A stretch of 64,000 nt of DNA, taken from positions 62,001 through 126,000 of the forward strand of contig NZ_JAAIMM010000008.1 of assembly GCF_013300725.1 (NCBI RefSeq), read 5' to 3'. Position 1 is the stretch's first letter. Every line of letters begins with the position of its first letter. Under the pieces are notes generated by a model. That model was not told the origin of the DNA. It worked only from the letters and a program-made list of their open reading frames with translations, and did no database searches. The translations under genes and the position numbers were made by a program. The stretch comes from Allocoprococcus comes (GTDB taxonomy: Bacteria > Bacillota > Clostridia > Lachnospirales > Lachnospiraceae). This document shows, in pieces, positions 9,416 to 17,392 of the stretch.

Positions 9416-10906
9416 ATGATCGATCAGGCAATTACAGAACTGGTACAGTATGGATTAGATACGGGGCTTGTAGCACCGGAAGATAAAATATTTGTTACCA
9501 ATCAGATTTTAGAGGCACTTGGGCTGGAGTCTTACGAGGAGACACCAGGAAGCAGGGGTGCAGAGGAGCTGGAACAGATTCTGAAGGAGATTACAGATTA
9601 TGCGGTGGAAAAAGGATTGATTAGTGATTCGATTGTGTACCGGGATCTGTTTGATACAAAAATCATGGGAAAACTGGTCCCGCTGCCGAGCATGGTAAGC
9701 CATAAATTCTATGAACTGTATCAGGAAGGACCGAAAAAAGCGACCGATTATTTTTATAAACTCAGTCAGGACAGCGACTATATCCGCAGATACCGGATTA
9801 AAAAGGATCAGAAATGGATCACAGAGACACCATATGGGGAAATGGAGATCACCATCAATCTGTCCAAACCGGAAAAAGATCCGAAAGCGATCGCGGCAGC
9901 AAAAAATGCCGCGCAGAGCGGTTATCCGAAATGCCAGCTGTGTAAGGAAAATGAAGGCTACGCCGGTCGCGTCAATCATCCGGCAAGACAGAATCACCGG
10001 ATCATTCCAGTCAGGATTGATGGAAAAGACTGGGGATTCCAGTATTCACCGTATGTGTATTACAATGAACACTGCATCGTTTTCAACGGAGAGCATGTGC
10101 CGATGAAAATTGAGCGTGCAACCTTTGCAAAGCTGTTGGATTTTGTCAGCCAGTTTCCACACTATTTTGTTGGCTCCAATGCAGATCTTCCGATCGTAGG
10201 CGGATCAATTTTAAGCCATGATCATTTCCAGGGCGGAAATCATGAATTTGCAATGGCAAAAGCTCCGGTTATTAAAGAATATGTGATTCCGGGGTATGAA
10301 GATGTGCGCGCCGGAATGGTAAAATGGCCAATGTCTGTTATCCGTCTGCAGTGCAAAGAAAAAGAACGTCTGATCAGCGCGGCTGACCATATTTTGACGT
10401 GCTGGAGATCTTATACAGACGAAGCAGCATTTATCTTTGCTGAGACGGACGGAGAACCGCACAACACGATCACTCCGATCGCCAGGATCAGGGATGGGTA
10501 TTTTGAACTGGATCTTGTTCTCAGAAACAATATTACGACAGAAGAACATCCGCTTGGCGTTTACCATCCTCATGCAAAATTACATCACATCAAGAAAGAG
10601 AATATTGGTCTGATCGAGGTAATGGGACTTGCAGTGCTGCCGTCAAGACTGAAAAGTGAGATGGAACAGCTTGCAGATGCAATCCTTGAAGGAAAGGATA
10701 TCCGCAGCAATGAAGTGCTTGAAAAGCATGCAGACTGGGTAGAAGAATTCCTTCCAAAATATACAGACATTACGAAAGAAAATATCATGGACATTCTCCA
10801 TGAGGAAATCGGACAGGTATTTAACCAGGTGCTGGAAGATGCCGGTGTTTATAAGCAGACAGAAGAAGGCAGGGCAGCATTTGAACGGTTTATTGGAAGC
10901 CTGTAA
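9416..10906 (+). CDS. galT: UDP-glucose--hexose-1-phosphate uridylyltransferase, class II
   Basis: A 496-residue enzyme that exchanges UMP between UDP-glucose and galactose-1-phosphate. Length and sequence match the long Firmicute class II type, not the shorter E. coli type. SHDHFQGGNHEF carries the active-site His region, and CQLCKENEGYAGR supplies Cys residues. The ATG at 9416 is 7 bp after GGAGG; an upstream in-frame ATG at 9377 lacks a site. A 144-bp gap separates it from galK with no obvious promoter, so the pair is probably one transcript. galE is not in the window. Confidence 0.95.
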   Translation: MIDQAITELVQYGLDTGLVAPEDKIFVTNQILEALGLESYEETPGSRGAEELEQILKEITDYAVEKGLISDSIVYRDLFDTKIMGKLVPLPSMVSHKFYELYQEGPKKATDYFYKLSQDSDYIRRYRIKKDQKWITETPYGEMEITINLSKPEKDPKAIAAAKNAAQSGYPKCQLCKENEGYAGRVNHPARQNHRIIPVRIDGKDWGFQYSPYVYYNEHCIVFNGEHVPMKIERATFAKLLDFVSQFPHYFVGSNADLPIVGGSILSHDHFQGGNHEFAMAKAPVIKEYVIPGYEDVRAGMVKWPMSVIRLQCKEKERLISAADHILTCWRSYTDEAAFIFAETDGEPHNTITPIARIRDGYFELDLVLRNNITTEEHPLGVYHPHAKLHHIKKENIGLIEVMGLAVLPSRLKSEMEQLADAILEGKDIRSNEVLEKHADWVEEFLPKYTDITKENIMDILHEEIGQVFNQVLEDAGVYKQTEEGRAAFERFIGSL

Positions 10907-10940
10907 TATAGAGAAAAAAAGAATATACAAGGATAAAAAA

Positions 10941-11006
10941 AGGACTAAAACTCGGGTGTCGGGCCGAACTTCAATTGTTCGGGGGAACTACCTGAGTTTT
11001 AGTCCT
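10941..11006. terminator. Bidirectional terminator with nested hairpin after galT
   Basis: AGGACTAAAACTCGGGT (10941-10957) pairs with ACCTGAGTTTTAGTCCT (10990-11006) with one G-U type mismatch, and an inner CCGAAC/GTTCGG hairpin sits in the loop. A-rich sequence precedes it and T-rich sequence follows. It separates convergent galT and the ABC-F gene. Confidence 0.8.
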
Positions 11007-11049
11007 GATTTATTATACATTAGTCTAAATGTAATACCAAGATAAATAT

Positions 11050-12690
11050 TTAGTCATCTTGTTCTTCTGTATTCAGATCCAGAATTGCCTGTCTCTTTGC
11101 AGCAGTTGCGTCAGACGCAAGGTATTCATCGTAAGTTGTGATCTTGTCGATCATCTTTCCACCCGGAAGAATTTCCATAATACGGTTTGCTGTCGTTTCA
11201 ACGATCTGGTGGTCTCTTGAAGAGAACAGAAGTACGCCAGGGAACTTCTTCATTCCATTGTTGAGTGCAGTGATGGATTCCATATCCAGGTGGTCAGTAG
11301 GCTCGTCGAGGATCAGTACGTTGGCACCGGAGATCATCATCTTGGATAACAGACAGCGTACCTTTTCCCCACCGGAAAGAACTTTAACCTTCTTCACACC
11401 GTCGTCACCGGCGAAAAGCATTCTTCCAAGGAAGCCACGTACATAGGTAACATCCTTTTCTTCCGAATACTGAGTCAGCCATTCTACGATGGTATCGTCA
11501 TTGTCAAATTCTTTTCCACTGTCCTTCGGGAAATATGCCTGTGTAGTGGTGATTCCCCATTTATAAGTACCTTCATCCGGCTCCATTTCTCCGATCAGGA
11601 TCTGGAAGAGAACAGTTTTGGCAAATTCATTTCCACCGACAAATGCAACTTTGTCATCCCGGTTCAGCGTGAAGGAAAGATTGTCCAGAATCTTTTCCCC
11701 ATTGATGGTTTTGGATAAGCCTTCGACCATCAGGACTTCATTACCGATCTCGCGGTTCGGTTTGAAATCAATGTAAGGGTATTTACGGCTGGATGGGCGG
11801 ATCTCATCAAGCTGGATCTTTTCCAGGGCGCGCTTACGGGAAGTTGCCTGACGGGACTTGGACGCATTGGCACTGAATCGTGAAATAAAGTCCTGTAACT
11901 CCTTGATCTTTTCTTCTTTCTTCTTGTTGGCTTCTTTCATCTGACGGATCAGCAGCTGGCTGGATTCGTACCAGAAGTCGTAGTTACCGGCGTAGAGCTG
12001 GATCTTGCCGTAATCGATATCGGCGATCTGTGTGCAGACCTTATTCAGGAAATAACGGTCATGGGAAACAACAATAACGGTATTATCGAAGTTGATCAGG
12101 AATTCTTCCAGCCATGCGATCGCATCCAGATCCAGGTGGTTGGTAGGCTCATCCAGAAGAAGAATATCCGGATTACCGAAAAGTGCCTGTGCAAGAAGGA
12201 CTTTGACCTTCTGTGCACCGGTCAGCTCGCTCATCATATTGTAGTGAAGTTCTGTCTCAATTCCAAGTCCGTTCAAAAGAGAAGCGGCATCAGATTCTGC
12301 TTCCCATCCGTTCAGGGTTGCAAATTCTGCTTCCAGTTCACTTGCCTTGATCCCATCCTCGTCTGTGAAATCTTCCTTGGCGTAGATTACTTCTTTTTCT
12401 TTCATGATCTCGTAAAGACGGGCATTTCCCATGATTACGGTATCAAGAACCGGATACTGGTCGTATTTGAAGTGGTCCTGCTGTAAGAAGGAAAGACGTT
12501 CGCCTGGTGTGAGGATAACTTCTCCGCTGGTCGGCTCAAGCTGTCCGGAAAGTATCTTAAGAAATGTAGATTTTCCGGCTCCGTTTGCTCCGATCAGACC
12601 GTAGCAGTTGCCCTCTGTAAATTTAATATTTACATCTTCAAACAAGGCTTTCTTCCCTACGCGGAGGGTGATATTACTTGTACTAATCAT
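11050..12690 (-). CDS. ABC-F family ATP-binding protein (YkpA/YbiT-type)
   Basis: A 546-residue soluble protein with two ABC domains and no membrane segments. The first Walker A is GANGAGKST and the first Walker B LLLDEPTNHLD; its signature is altered to LTGAQ instead of LSGGQ. An inter-domain linker rich in Lys/Glu and Arg (about 240-300) is present. The second domain has a degenerate Walker A, GGNEFAKT, but an intact LSGGEK signature and LILDEPTDHLD. ABC-F proteins act on the ribosome (translation factors or antibiotic protection); the YkpA/YbiT branch, as I know it, carries the unusual second P-loop. It stands alone, convergent to galT. Confidence 0.92.
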   Translation of the reverse strand: MISTSNITLRVGKKALFEDVNIKFTEGNCYGLIGANGAGKSTFLKILSGQLEPTSGEVILTPGERLSFLQQDHFKYDQYPVLDTVIMGNARLYEIMKEKEVIYAKEDFTDEDGIKASELEAEFATLNGWEAESDAASLLNGLGIETELHYNMMSELTGAQKVKVLLAQALFGNPDILLLDEPTNHLDLDAIAWLEEFLINFDNTVIVVSHDRYFLNKVCTQIADIDYGKIQLYAGNYDFWYESSQLLIRQMKEANKKKEEKIKELQDFISRFSANASKSRQATSRKRALEKIQLDEIRPSSRKYPYIDFKPNREIGNEVLMVEGLSKTINGEKILDNLSFTLNRDDKVAFVGGNEFAKTVLFQILIGEMEPDEGTYKWGITTTQAYFPKDSGKEFDNDDTIVEWLTQYSEEKDVTYVRGFLGRMLFAGDDGVKKVKVLSGGEKVRCLLSKMMISGANVLILDEPTDHLDMESITALNNGMKKFPGVLLFSSRDHQIVETTANRIMEILPGGKMIDKITTYDEYLASDATAAKRQAILDLNTEEQDD

Positions 12691-12786
12691 AAAAATTCTC
12701 CTTATTCAAATAGAATCATCGTTTCAATTTTTGCATTACGTTCACTATGGTAACATGACTGCACAATTTTCGCAAGAGAATAAGCA

Positions 12787-12815
12787 TTAACATAAGGAAG
12801 AATTTGTGGTATACT
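12787..12815 (+). promoter_or_regulatory. Promoter of the patatin-like lipase / YjbQ pair
   Basis: TTAACA (12787-12792), a 17-bp spacer and TATACT (12810-12815), with TGG before the -10 giving an extended -10. The TTG start of the lipase gene lies 53 bp downstream. Confidence 0.65.
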
Positions 12816-12867
12816 TATAAATCATACACGAAATATACATCATGGCAGGACGAAAGGAGCGAGTGTT

Positions 12868-13725
12868 TTGACAGAAGCAGGACTGGTACTGGAAGGCGGC
12901 GCAACAAGAGGTGTATTCACTTCCGGCGCACTGGATTATTTGATGGAAAAGGATCTGTATTTTTCTTATGTGGTCGGCGTATCGGCAGGTTCCTGTAATG
13001 CGGTCGACTATGTTTCAAAGCAGATCGGCAGGACAAGGGACTGTATGATCCACAGAGGAAAGGAATACAGCTATTATTACGGACTTAAAGATTTTGTAAA
13101 AGAAAGAAGTCTTCTGGATATGGATATGGTATTCAATAAATATCCGAATGAACTCTTTCCGTTTGATTTTGATACTTATTTTTCAAATGATATGACCTGT
13201 GAGATCGTGACAACCAATTGTCTTACGGGAAATGCCGAATATATGACCGAAGAGAGCGACAGAGACCGGCTGATGAAGATCTGCCGCGCCAGCAGCAGTA
13301 TGCCACTTGTATGTCCGATCGTAAATGTAGACGGGATTCCGTATCTGGATGGTGGACTTGCCGATTCCATTCCGGTAAAGCATGTGCAGGAAAAGGGAAT
13401 AAAAAAAATAGTCCTTATTTTGACGAGACCGGAGGGCTACCGCAAAAAACCGACTTCCAAAGCGGTCGGTAAGTTATACCGGAAGATGTACAGTAAATAT
13501 CCGGAACTTGTCCGTACCTGTATCCGTAGACCAGCGATGTATAACCGGACAGAAGAGTATATAGAAAAGCTGGAAAAAGAAGGGAAGATCTTCGTCCTTC
13601 GCCCGGAAATGAAGCCGGTATCCAGACTGGAGAAAGATTATGATAAGCTGATGGCTTTCTACGATCATGGATATGAACTGATGAAAAGAGAGCTTTCGAG
13701 ACTTGAGGCTTATCTGGAAAAATAA
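12868..13725 (+). CDS. Patatin-like phospholipase family protein
   Basis: A 285-residue predicted serine acyl hydrolase with a TTG start, supported by AAAGGAG 8 bp upstream. The oxyanion-hole motif GGATRG (10-15), the nucleophile elbow GVSAG with Ser39, and the catalytic Asp161 in DGGLADS form the Ser-Asp dyad of the patatin/RssA family. No signal peptide is visible, so it acts in the cytoplasm or on the inner face of the membrane. It is followed 12 bp later by YjbQ. The substrate is unknown. Confidence 0.92.
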   Translation: MTEAGLVLEGGATRGVFTSGALDYLMEKDLYFSYVVGVSAGSCNAVDYVSKQIGRTRDCMIHRGKEYSYYYGLKDFVKERSLLDMDMVFNKYPNELFPFDFDTYFSNDMTCEIVTTNCLTGNAEYMTEESDRDRLMKICRASSSMPLVCPIVNVDGIPYLDGGLADSIPVKHVQEKGIKKIVLILTRPEGYRKKPTSKAVGKLYRKMYSKYPELVRTCIRRPAMYNRTEEYIEKLEKEGKIFVLRPEMKPVSRLEKDYDKLMAFYDHGYELMKRELSRLEAYLEK

Positions 13726-13737
13726 GGAGGTGTGCAT

Positions 13738-14142
13738 ATGCATCTGTACGAACATCAGATTGCGACAAACGCATCACAGCAAATGACAAAGGTAACAGGA
13801 ATGGTAAGGGAAGACATCGAAAAAAGCGGTGTAAGAGAAGGGATTGCTGTGATCTTCTCACCACATACGACAGCCGGATTTACGATCAATGAAAATGCGG
13901 ATCCGGATGTGGTACATGATATGTTGTGTGGTTTTGAAAAAGTATTTCCGACAGAACAGTTCTTCTACCAGCATGCAGAAGGAAATTCGCATGCACATAT
14001 GAAGACGACGATGGTCGGACCGTCACAGACGCTGATCATCCATGATGGAGAGATCGTCTTTGGTATCTGGCAGGATCTGTATTTCTGCGAGTTTGACGGA
14101 CCAAGAAACCGTACCTTTTATGTGAAGATCATCGAAGGATAG
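13738..14142 (+). CDS. YjbQ / UPF0047 family protein
   Basis: A 134-residue protein with the family signature: SPHTTAGFTINENADP in the middle, then HAEGNSHAHMKTTMVGPS and a C-terminal GIWQDLYFCEFDGPR. YjbQ proteins were described as able to make thiamine phosphate weakly when overexpressed; the physiological role is unclear. The ATG at 13738 is 7 bp from GGAGG; the GTG at 13732 is too close to it. The His-rich motifs suggest metal binding. Confidence 0.93.
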   Translation: MHLYEHQIATNASQQMTKVTGMVREDIEKSGVREGIAVIFSPHTTAGFTINENADPDVVHDMLCGFEKVFPTEQFFYQHAEGNSHAHMKTTMVGPSQTLIIHDGEIVFGIWQDLYFCEFDGPRNRTFYVKIIEG

Positions 14143-14143
14143 A

Positions 14144-14878
14144 TCAACGGAGCTGTACATCTGTCAGGGTGAATGCATGCGAAGGACAGGCGGGAGCTGC
14201 TGATTCTACACCAGCAAGAGTCAGCGTAGTTCCGTCTGTCTTTTTTTCTTTTCCTGCAGTGAGAATGCTGCCGGCAAGAAGCTGTGGCATATGCCTGAGA
14301 AAACTATTTGCAGTCAGCTGAATCTGTATCAGTTGGCCTTCGCGGTTAATTTTGATCGTTTCTACAGTGCGCACTGTACTTTTTTTAGTACGTCCGTTTG
14401 AAAATGCGGCAAAGTCATGCGTACCGGTAAGAAGCTGCGCTGCCTGCCGCATGGCTTCCAGGTCAAGAGACTCGGTTACAACACAGGTGTACGGACGGGA
14501 AAATAATGCTATGGCAGGATCTGTGGCGATCCGGCAGGTATAGGTGCAGCTTTTTGCCGCGAGAGAAGCCACAAAACGTTCATCTGCGATTTCCAGTGAA
14601 GTGACTGCGATATCTGCCGGAAGAGCTGCGTTTAATTTCATTTTTAACAGTTCTGTATTGCCTGAAAAAGATTCTTTTTCTAATTGAAAACTTACAATCT
14701 GATGTGCTGCGTGAACACCCGGTTCTGTCTTTACGGCAGCAAAAAGCTGTGTGGACTGTCCGGTTACATCCCTGATCGCCAGTGTAAGCTTTGATTCGAT
14801 GCTGGCGCTTTTTTTCTTTGTGGAAAAGCCCGGATAGCGGGTTCCGTCGTATTCTATGGTAAGTTTGATCGTTGTCAT
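14144..14878 (-). CDS. TruA-like pseudouridine synthase homologue with Asp-to-Glu at the catalytic position
   Basis: A 244-residue protein built like tRNA pseudouridine synthase I: N-terminal IEYDGTRYPGF, an IESKLTLAIRDVTG helix, a LTGTHDFAAFSN block and a C-terminal NSFLRHMPQLLAGSIL block. The motif that normally reads GRTDxGVHA here reads VKTEPGVHA, so both the conserved Arg and the catalytic Asp are changed (Lys50, Glu52). Other TruA residues are also loosely kept. The start at 14878 is chosen because the YDGT block must be near the N-terminus; an earlier ATG at 14938 would add 20 unrelated residues. It may have weak or altered activity, or be a paralogue beside a standard TruA encoded elsewhere. 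Confidence 0.82.
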   Translation of the reverse strand: MTTIKLTIEYDGTRYPGFSTKKKSASIESKLTLAIRDVTGQSTQLFAAVKTEPGVHAAHQIVSFQLEKESFSGNTELLKMKLNAALPADIAVTSLEIADERFVASLAAKSCTYTCRIATDPAIALFSRPYTCVVTESLDLEAMRQAAQLLTGTHDFAAFSNGRTKKSTVRTVETIKINREGQLIQIQLTANSFLRHMPQLLAGSILTAGKEKKTDGTTLTLAGVESAAPACPSHAFTLTDVQLR

Positions 14879-14941
14879 AAGCTCCTCCTGAAGTGCATTT
14901 CTGCCGTTCATTATAGCATTGATTGACAGGCAAGGCAATTT

Positions 14942-15250
14942 TTATCGCCTTCCGGTACCCGGTGGCTGTTTTCCTGCCTGTATTGCCCGGATCATCTGCA
15001 CCATCTGGTCAATCTGTGCCTGCTCCTCTTTGCTTTTCCCTTCTTTGATCACTGAAAGGATCAGCGAAATTTCATCAGGGGTAAACCGGATTCCCCGTTT
15101 ATTCGCGCCGGTGATCAGCGACATCATCACCGGTACCAGCGCTTTCCCGTTCTTGCCACCGGCTTTCATCGCCGCTGTCCGGATCAGCTCCTGTTTCAGC
15201 GGATCCAGATTCGCAAGATCCGGATGCTCCATCCATTCGTTCATTTTCAT
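14942..15250 (-). CDS. Conserved-looking small protein of unknown function
   Basis: 102 residues (or 100 from the ATG at 15244), with no membrane segment. It is helical in appearance: PLKQELIRTAAMKAGGKNG, then a basic TGANKRGIRFTPDEISLILSVIKEGK region and a Gln-rich tail. AAAGG lies 4 bp before the ATG at 15250 and 10 bp before the one at 15244. Its first 152 bp overlap the 3' end of the upstream same-strand gene in a different frame. I do not recognise the family. It is downstream of that gene and upstream of the TruA-like gene on the same strand. Confidence 0.6.
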   Translation of the reverse strand: MKMNEWMEHPDLANLDPLKQELIRTAAMKAGGKNGKALVPVMMSLITGANKRGIRFTPDEISLILSVIKEGKSKEEQAQIDQMVQMIRAIQAGKQPPGTGRR

Positions 15251-15716
15251 CCATCCTTTCTGTCTGAAATCTATTCATCATATCCGGCATATCCTGGGAT
15301 CCCTGAAATCCACTCATCATATCCGGCATATCCCGGGCTGCCTGAAATCCATTCATCATATCTGCCATATTTGCAGGATCTCCAAAGTCCATCTCTTTCA
15401 TCATTTCCATCATCTGCCATATTCCGGAAAATGAATCGAATATTTCTCTTTTTTCAGGAGAAAGATAGGGTACAACTGCTTCAAACATGCTGCCCGGATC
15501 TTTCTCCTGCTTTCGCAGCCGCCCTCTGCGGTTATGATAATAAGGAGGTTGGAAACAGTAAAAGGCATTCATAAGTTCCGCAAGTTTCACATAAATGCCA
15601 GCTATACGCTGAACGTGATCGGGCAGATAGGGAAGAATGATTTTGACAAGCTGAAGAAAATCATTCGTGAGAGACTCGTCAAATGGCGTCATGACAAGGG
15701 GCGGTTTCTTTTCCAT
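15099..15716 (-). CDS. Unknown protein with 13-residue Met/Asp-rich repeats, possibly frameshifted at its 3' end
   Basis: About 205 residues from the ATG at 15716, where GGAGG is close upstream. The N-terminal half (FDESLTNDFLQLVKIILPYLP, then IAGIYVKLAELMNAF) looks like a helical domain. The middle carries three 13-residue repeats of the form MPDMMSGFQGSQD, from a 39-bp tandem repeat. After the repeats the last 50 residues become Ser/Gly/Glu-rich and low in complexity while the overlapping frame encodes a more ordered protein, so either the genes overlap by 152 bp or a frameshift in the repeat separates parts of one protein. Function is unknown. Confidence 0.55.
   Translation of the reverse strand: MEKKPPLVMTPFDESLTNDFLQLVKIILPYLPDHVQRIAGIYVKLAELMNAFYCFQPPYYHNRRGRLRKQEKDPGSMFEAVVPYLSPEKREIFDSFSGIWQMMEMMKEMDFGDPANMADMMNGFQAARDMPDMMSGFQGSQDMPDMMNRFQTERMDENERMDGASGSCESGSAETGADPDSGDESRWQERESAGTGDDVADHRRE
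15264..15380. repeat. 39-bp tandem repeat, three copies
   Basis: Three consecutive units start at 15264, 15303 and 15342, each beginning CTGAAATC and containing TCATCATATCCGGCATAT with a few substitutions (the third is the most diverged). The unit is a multiple of three, so copy-number change keeps the reading frame of the minus-strand gene it lies in. Confidence 0.85.
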
Positions 15717-15822
15717 ATGTCCTCCACGGTTCAGCGTTATAAATATATATGTAAAGAAGACGGAAAATATGAGATCCACATATAATAAAGCAAAGGAAGA
15801 AATAATGGAAGGATTTTGTTAA

Positions 15823-15954
15823 ATGAGCAGCCGGATTATCATTGATGGAAATGCAATCTATGAAGTGGATGAAGAATGTTTGCGAAAGAAAAAGGAAAAG
15901 GAGCAGGAAGAGGCGCACGAAAAGCAACAGGAGAAGCACAAAAATAAAACATAA
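15823..15954 (+). CDS. Small 43-residue charged protein
   Basis: The frame reads MSSRIIIDGNAIYEVDEECL followed by a run rich in Lys, Glu and Gln (KKKEKEQEE and similar) and ends at TAA 15954. AAGGA lies about 9 bp before the ATG, and TATAAT at 15781-15786 could be its -10. The first half looks like a short beta segment and the second a charged helix. I have seen similar short proteins of this pattern in Lachnospiraceae, but cannot name a function. A GC-rich hairpin follows. Confidence 0.55.
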   Translation: MSSRIIIDGNAIYEVDEECLRKKKEKEQEEAHEKQQEKHKNKT

Positions 15955-15958
15955 GAAA

Positions 15959-15982
15959 GGCGGGGGTATAATTTGCCCCGCC
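15959..15982. terminator. GC-rich hairpin between the small ORF and the Cys-rich gene
   Basis: GGCGGGG (15959-15965) pairs with CCCCGCC (15976-15982) over a 10-nt loop. On the minus strand it is followed by a short T-containing stretch, so it may end the Cys-rich gene; on the plus strand the tail is not T-rich. Confidence 0.55.
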
Positions 15983-16020
15983 TCTGGTCTGTCTGAATAA
16001 ATAGAATCTGAGTTTCGTAA

Positions 16021-16311
16021 TTAGCAGCCGCATCCGCCGTTGCCACAGCCGTTTCCACATCCGCATCCATTACCGCATCCATTACCGCATCCAGTTCCGA
16101 ATCCGTTTCCGAATCCACCACAGCAGCAGAGAAGAAGGATGATCCACAGGCAGCTGTCATTTCCGCAGCCACAGCCGTCGCCATTGCGTCCCCATCCGCC
16201 ACAGCAGCAGAGGAGAAGAATGATCCATACGCAGGAAGACATTCCGCAGCCACATCCACAGTTATCCATAGAATTTCCACATCCGCAGTTTGTTGCACTT
16301 AATTCACTCAT
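16021..16311 (-). CDS. Cys/Gly-rich protein with two hydrophobic tri-Cys modules
   Basis: 96 residues, 22 of them Cys and a large share Gly. Two near-identical modules, SSCVWIILLLCCCGGWG (about 25-41) and DSCLWIILLLCCCGGFG (about 52-68), each join a single Cys to a short aliphatic stretch and CCCGG; the Cys at 27 and 54 are 27 residues apart. N-terminal, central and C-terminal parts are CGCG/GNGC repeats. A GGAGG site precedes the ATG. No signal peptide or protein family of known function is recognised; similar sequences are sometimes labelled chorion-like by automatic annotation. Spore-surface or metal/thiol roles are possible. A subtilase gene diverges 58 bp away. Confidence 0.75.
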   Translation of the reverse strand: MSELSATNCGCGNSMDNCGCGCGMSSCVWIILLLCCCGGWGRNGDGCGCGNDSCLWIILLLCCCGGFGNGFGTGCGNGCGNGCGCGNGCGNGGCGC

Positions 16312-16369
16312 ATTTGATAGCCTCCAGTAAGGTTTCTTTACACTTCATCATATGTAAGGAGGCATGTCA

Positions 16370-17392
16370 GTGTTTCAAAAAAGTTCCAAAGAAATTGGCA
16401 TCTGGTTTCAGAAAGAATATTCTAATAGAAAAAGGATATTTTTAAATATGAAAGATTTAAAACGGAAAATCCACTACTGGTGTTCGGATACAATGCAAAA
16501 CAAAATCACTGGAAAGGGTGTCGTTTGCGCCGTTCTTGACACAGGGATCACACAGCACCCGGATCTTGCCGGTCGCATCGTGGGATGGAAGGACTGTGTA
16601 CAGGGAAAGAAAACCATATATGATGACAACGGACACGGAACCCATGTGGCAGGGATTCTTGCCGGAAATGGAAAAAGCGGAAGAGGCCTGTACAGCGGAA
16701 TGGCACCGGAGGCGCAGATCTTTGCAGTCAAGGTGCTGAATCAGAGGGGAGGTGGAAAAATCCGGGATGTGATAAACGGGATCCGGTACGTGCTGTTAAA
16801 ACAAAAGGAAATGAAGATCCGGATCGTCAATATTTCGATTGGAACTCTTCCTCATAAGAAAGATCCGGAAGATGAATTGCTCCTGTTCTGGGTAGAACGG
16901 CTCTGGGATGCCGGCCTGGTGGTTGTGACGGCGGCAGGAAACAAAGGACCGAAGGAAGGGAGCATCACGATCCCGGGAAACAGCCGGAAGGTGATCACAG
17001 TTGGGGCGGATGAAGAAATGGGAAAGAAGTATTCCGGCTGCGGGCCGACCGGAGATTGTATCAAAAAACCGGATCTTACCGTGCCGGGAAACCGGATTTA
17101 TTCCTGCAATTACCTGTATCCGGTGAGGAGTCCTTACGCCTATATTCCGAAAAGCGGGACTTCTATGGCAACTCCGGCGGTGTCTGGGGCAGCGGCTCTG
17201 GTTTTGCAGAAATACCCGGATATGTGTAATCTGGAACTTAAATACAGACTGTGGAATTCCTGTGAAAAGGGAAGGTATTATGACCAGAGACAGGGACATG
17301 GGAACCTGCATGTAGAAAAACTTCTCGAATGTCAAGAAAAAATACTTGACACCAATGAAAATCTGTTATATGATAGCACAGGTGATAAGTGA
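16370..17392 (+). CDS. S8 family serine peptidase (intracellular-type subtilase)
   Basis: About 340 residues. The catalytic triad is complete: Asp57 (AVLDTGI), His89 (NGHGTHVAG) and Ser265 (SGTSMATPAVSG), with oxyanion Asn191 (AAGNKG). There is no signal peptide and no clear long propeptide, so the enzyme probably acts in the cytoplasm or forespore/mother cell. The GTG at 16370 is favoured because AAGGAGG (16356-16362) lies 7 bp upstream; the ATG at 16364 is only 1 bp from it. The stop overlaps the ylxM start. It diverges from the Cys-rich protein gene with a very short spacer. Confidence 0.92.
   Translation: MFQKSSKEIGIWFQKEYSNRKRIFLNMKDLKRKIHYWCSDTMQNKITGKGVVCAVLDTGITQHPDLAGRIVGWKDCVQGKKTIYDDNGHGTHVAGILAGNGKSGRGLYSGMAPEAQIFAVKVLNQRGGGKIRDVINGIRYVLLKQKEMKIRIVNISIGTLPHKKDPEDELLLFWVERLWDAGLVVVTAAGNKGPKEGSITIPGNSRKVITVGADEEMGKKYSGCGPTGDCIKKPDLTVPGNRIYSCNYLYPVRSPYAYIPKSGTSMATPAVSGAAALVLQKYPDMCNLELKYRLWNSCEKGRYYDQRQGHGNLHVEKLLECQEKILDTNENLLYDSTGDK

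Noticed and set aside
15264-15380. CRISPR-like array
   Set aside because: Three directly abutting 39-bp units with no spacers; in a coding frame.
15534-15785. 83-residue plus-strand frame opposite the repeat-containing unknown gene
   Set aside because: Antisense; the minus-strand frame has a better site and codon pattern.
16021-16311. Cys-rich gene as a ribosomally made peptide precursor
   Set aside because: No leader/core division, no maturation enzyme besides a generic subtilase; hydrophobic modules are inside the repeat.
16040-16330. Pro/His/Gln-rich plus-strand frame opposite the Cys-rich gene
   Set aside because: It is the complement of a GC-rich repeat; the minus strand has the RBS and the ordered modules.
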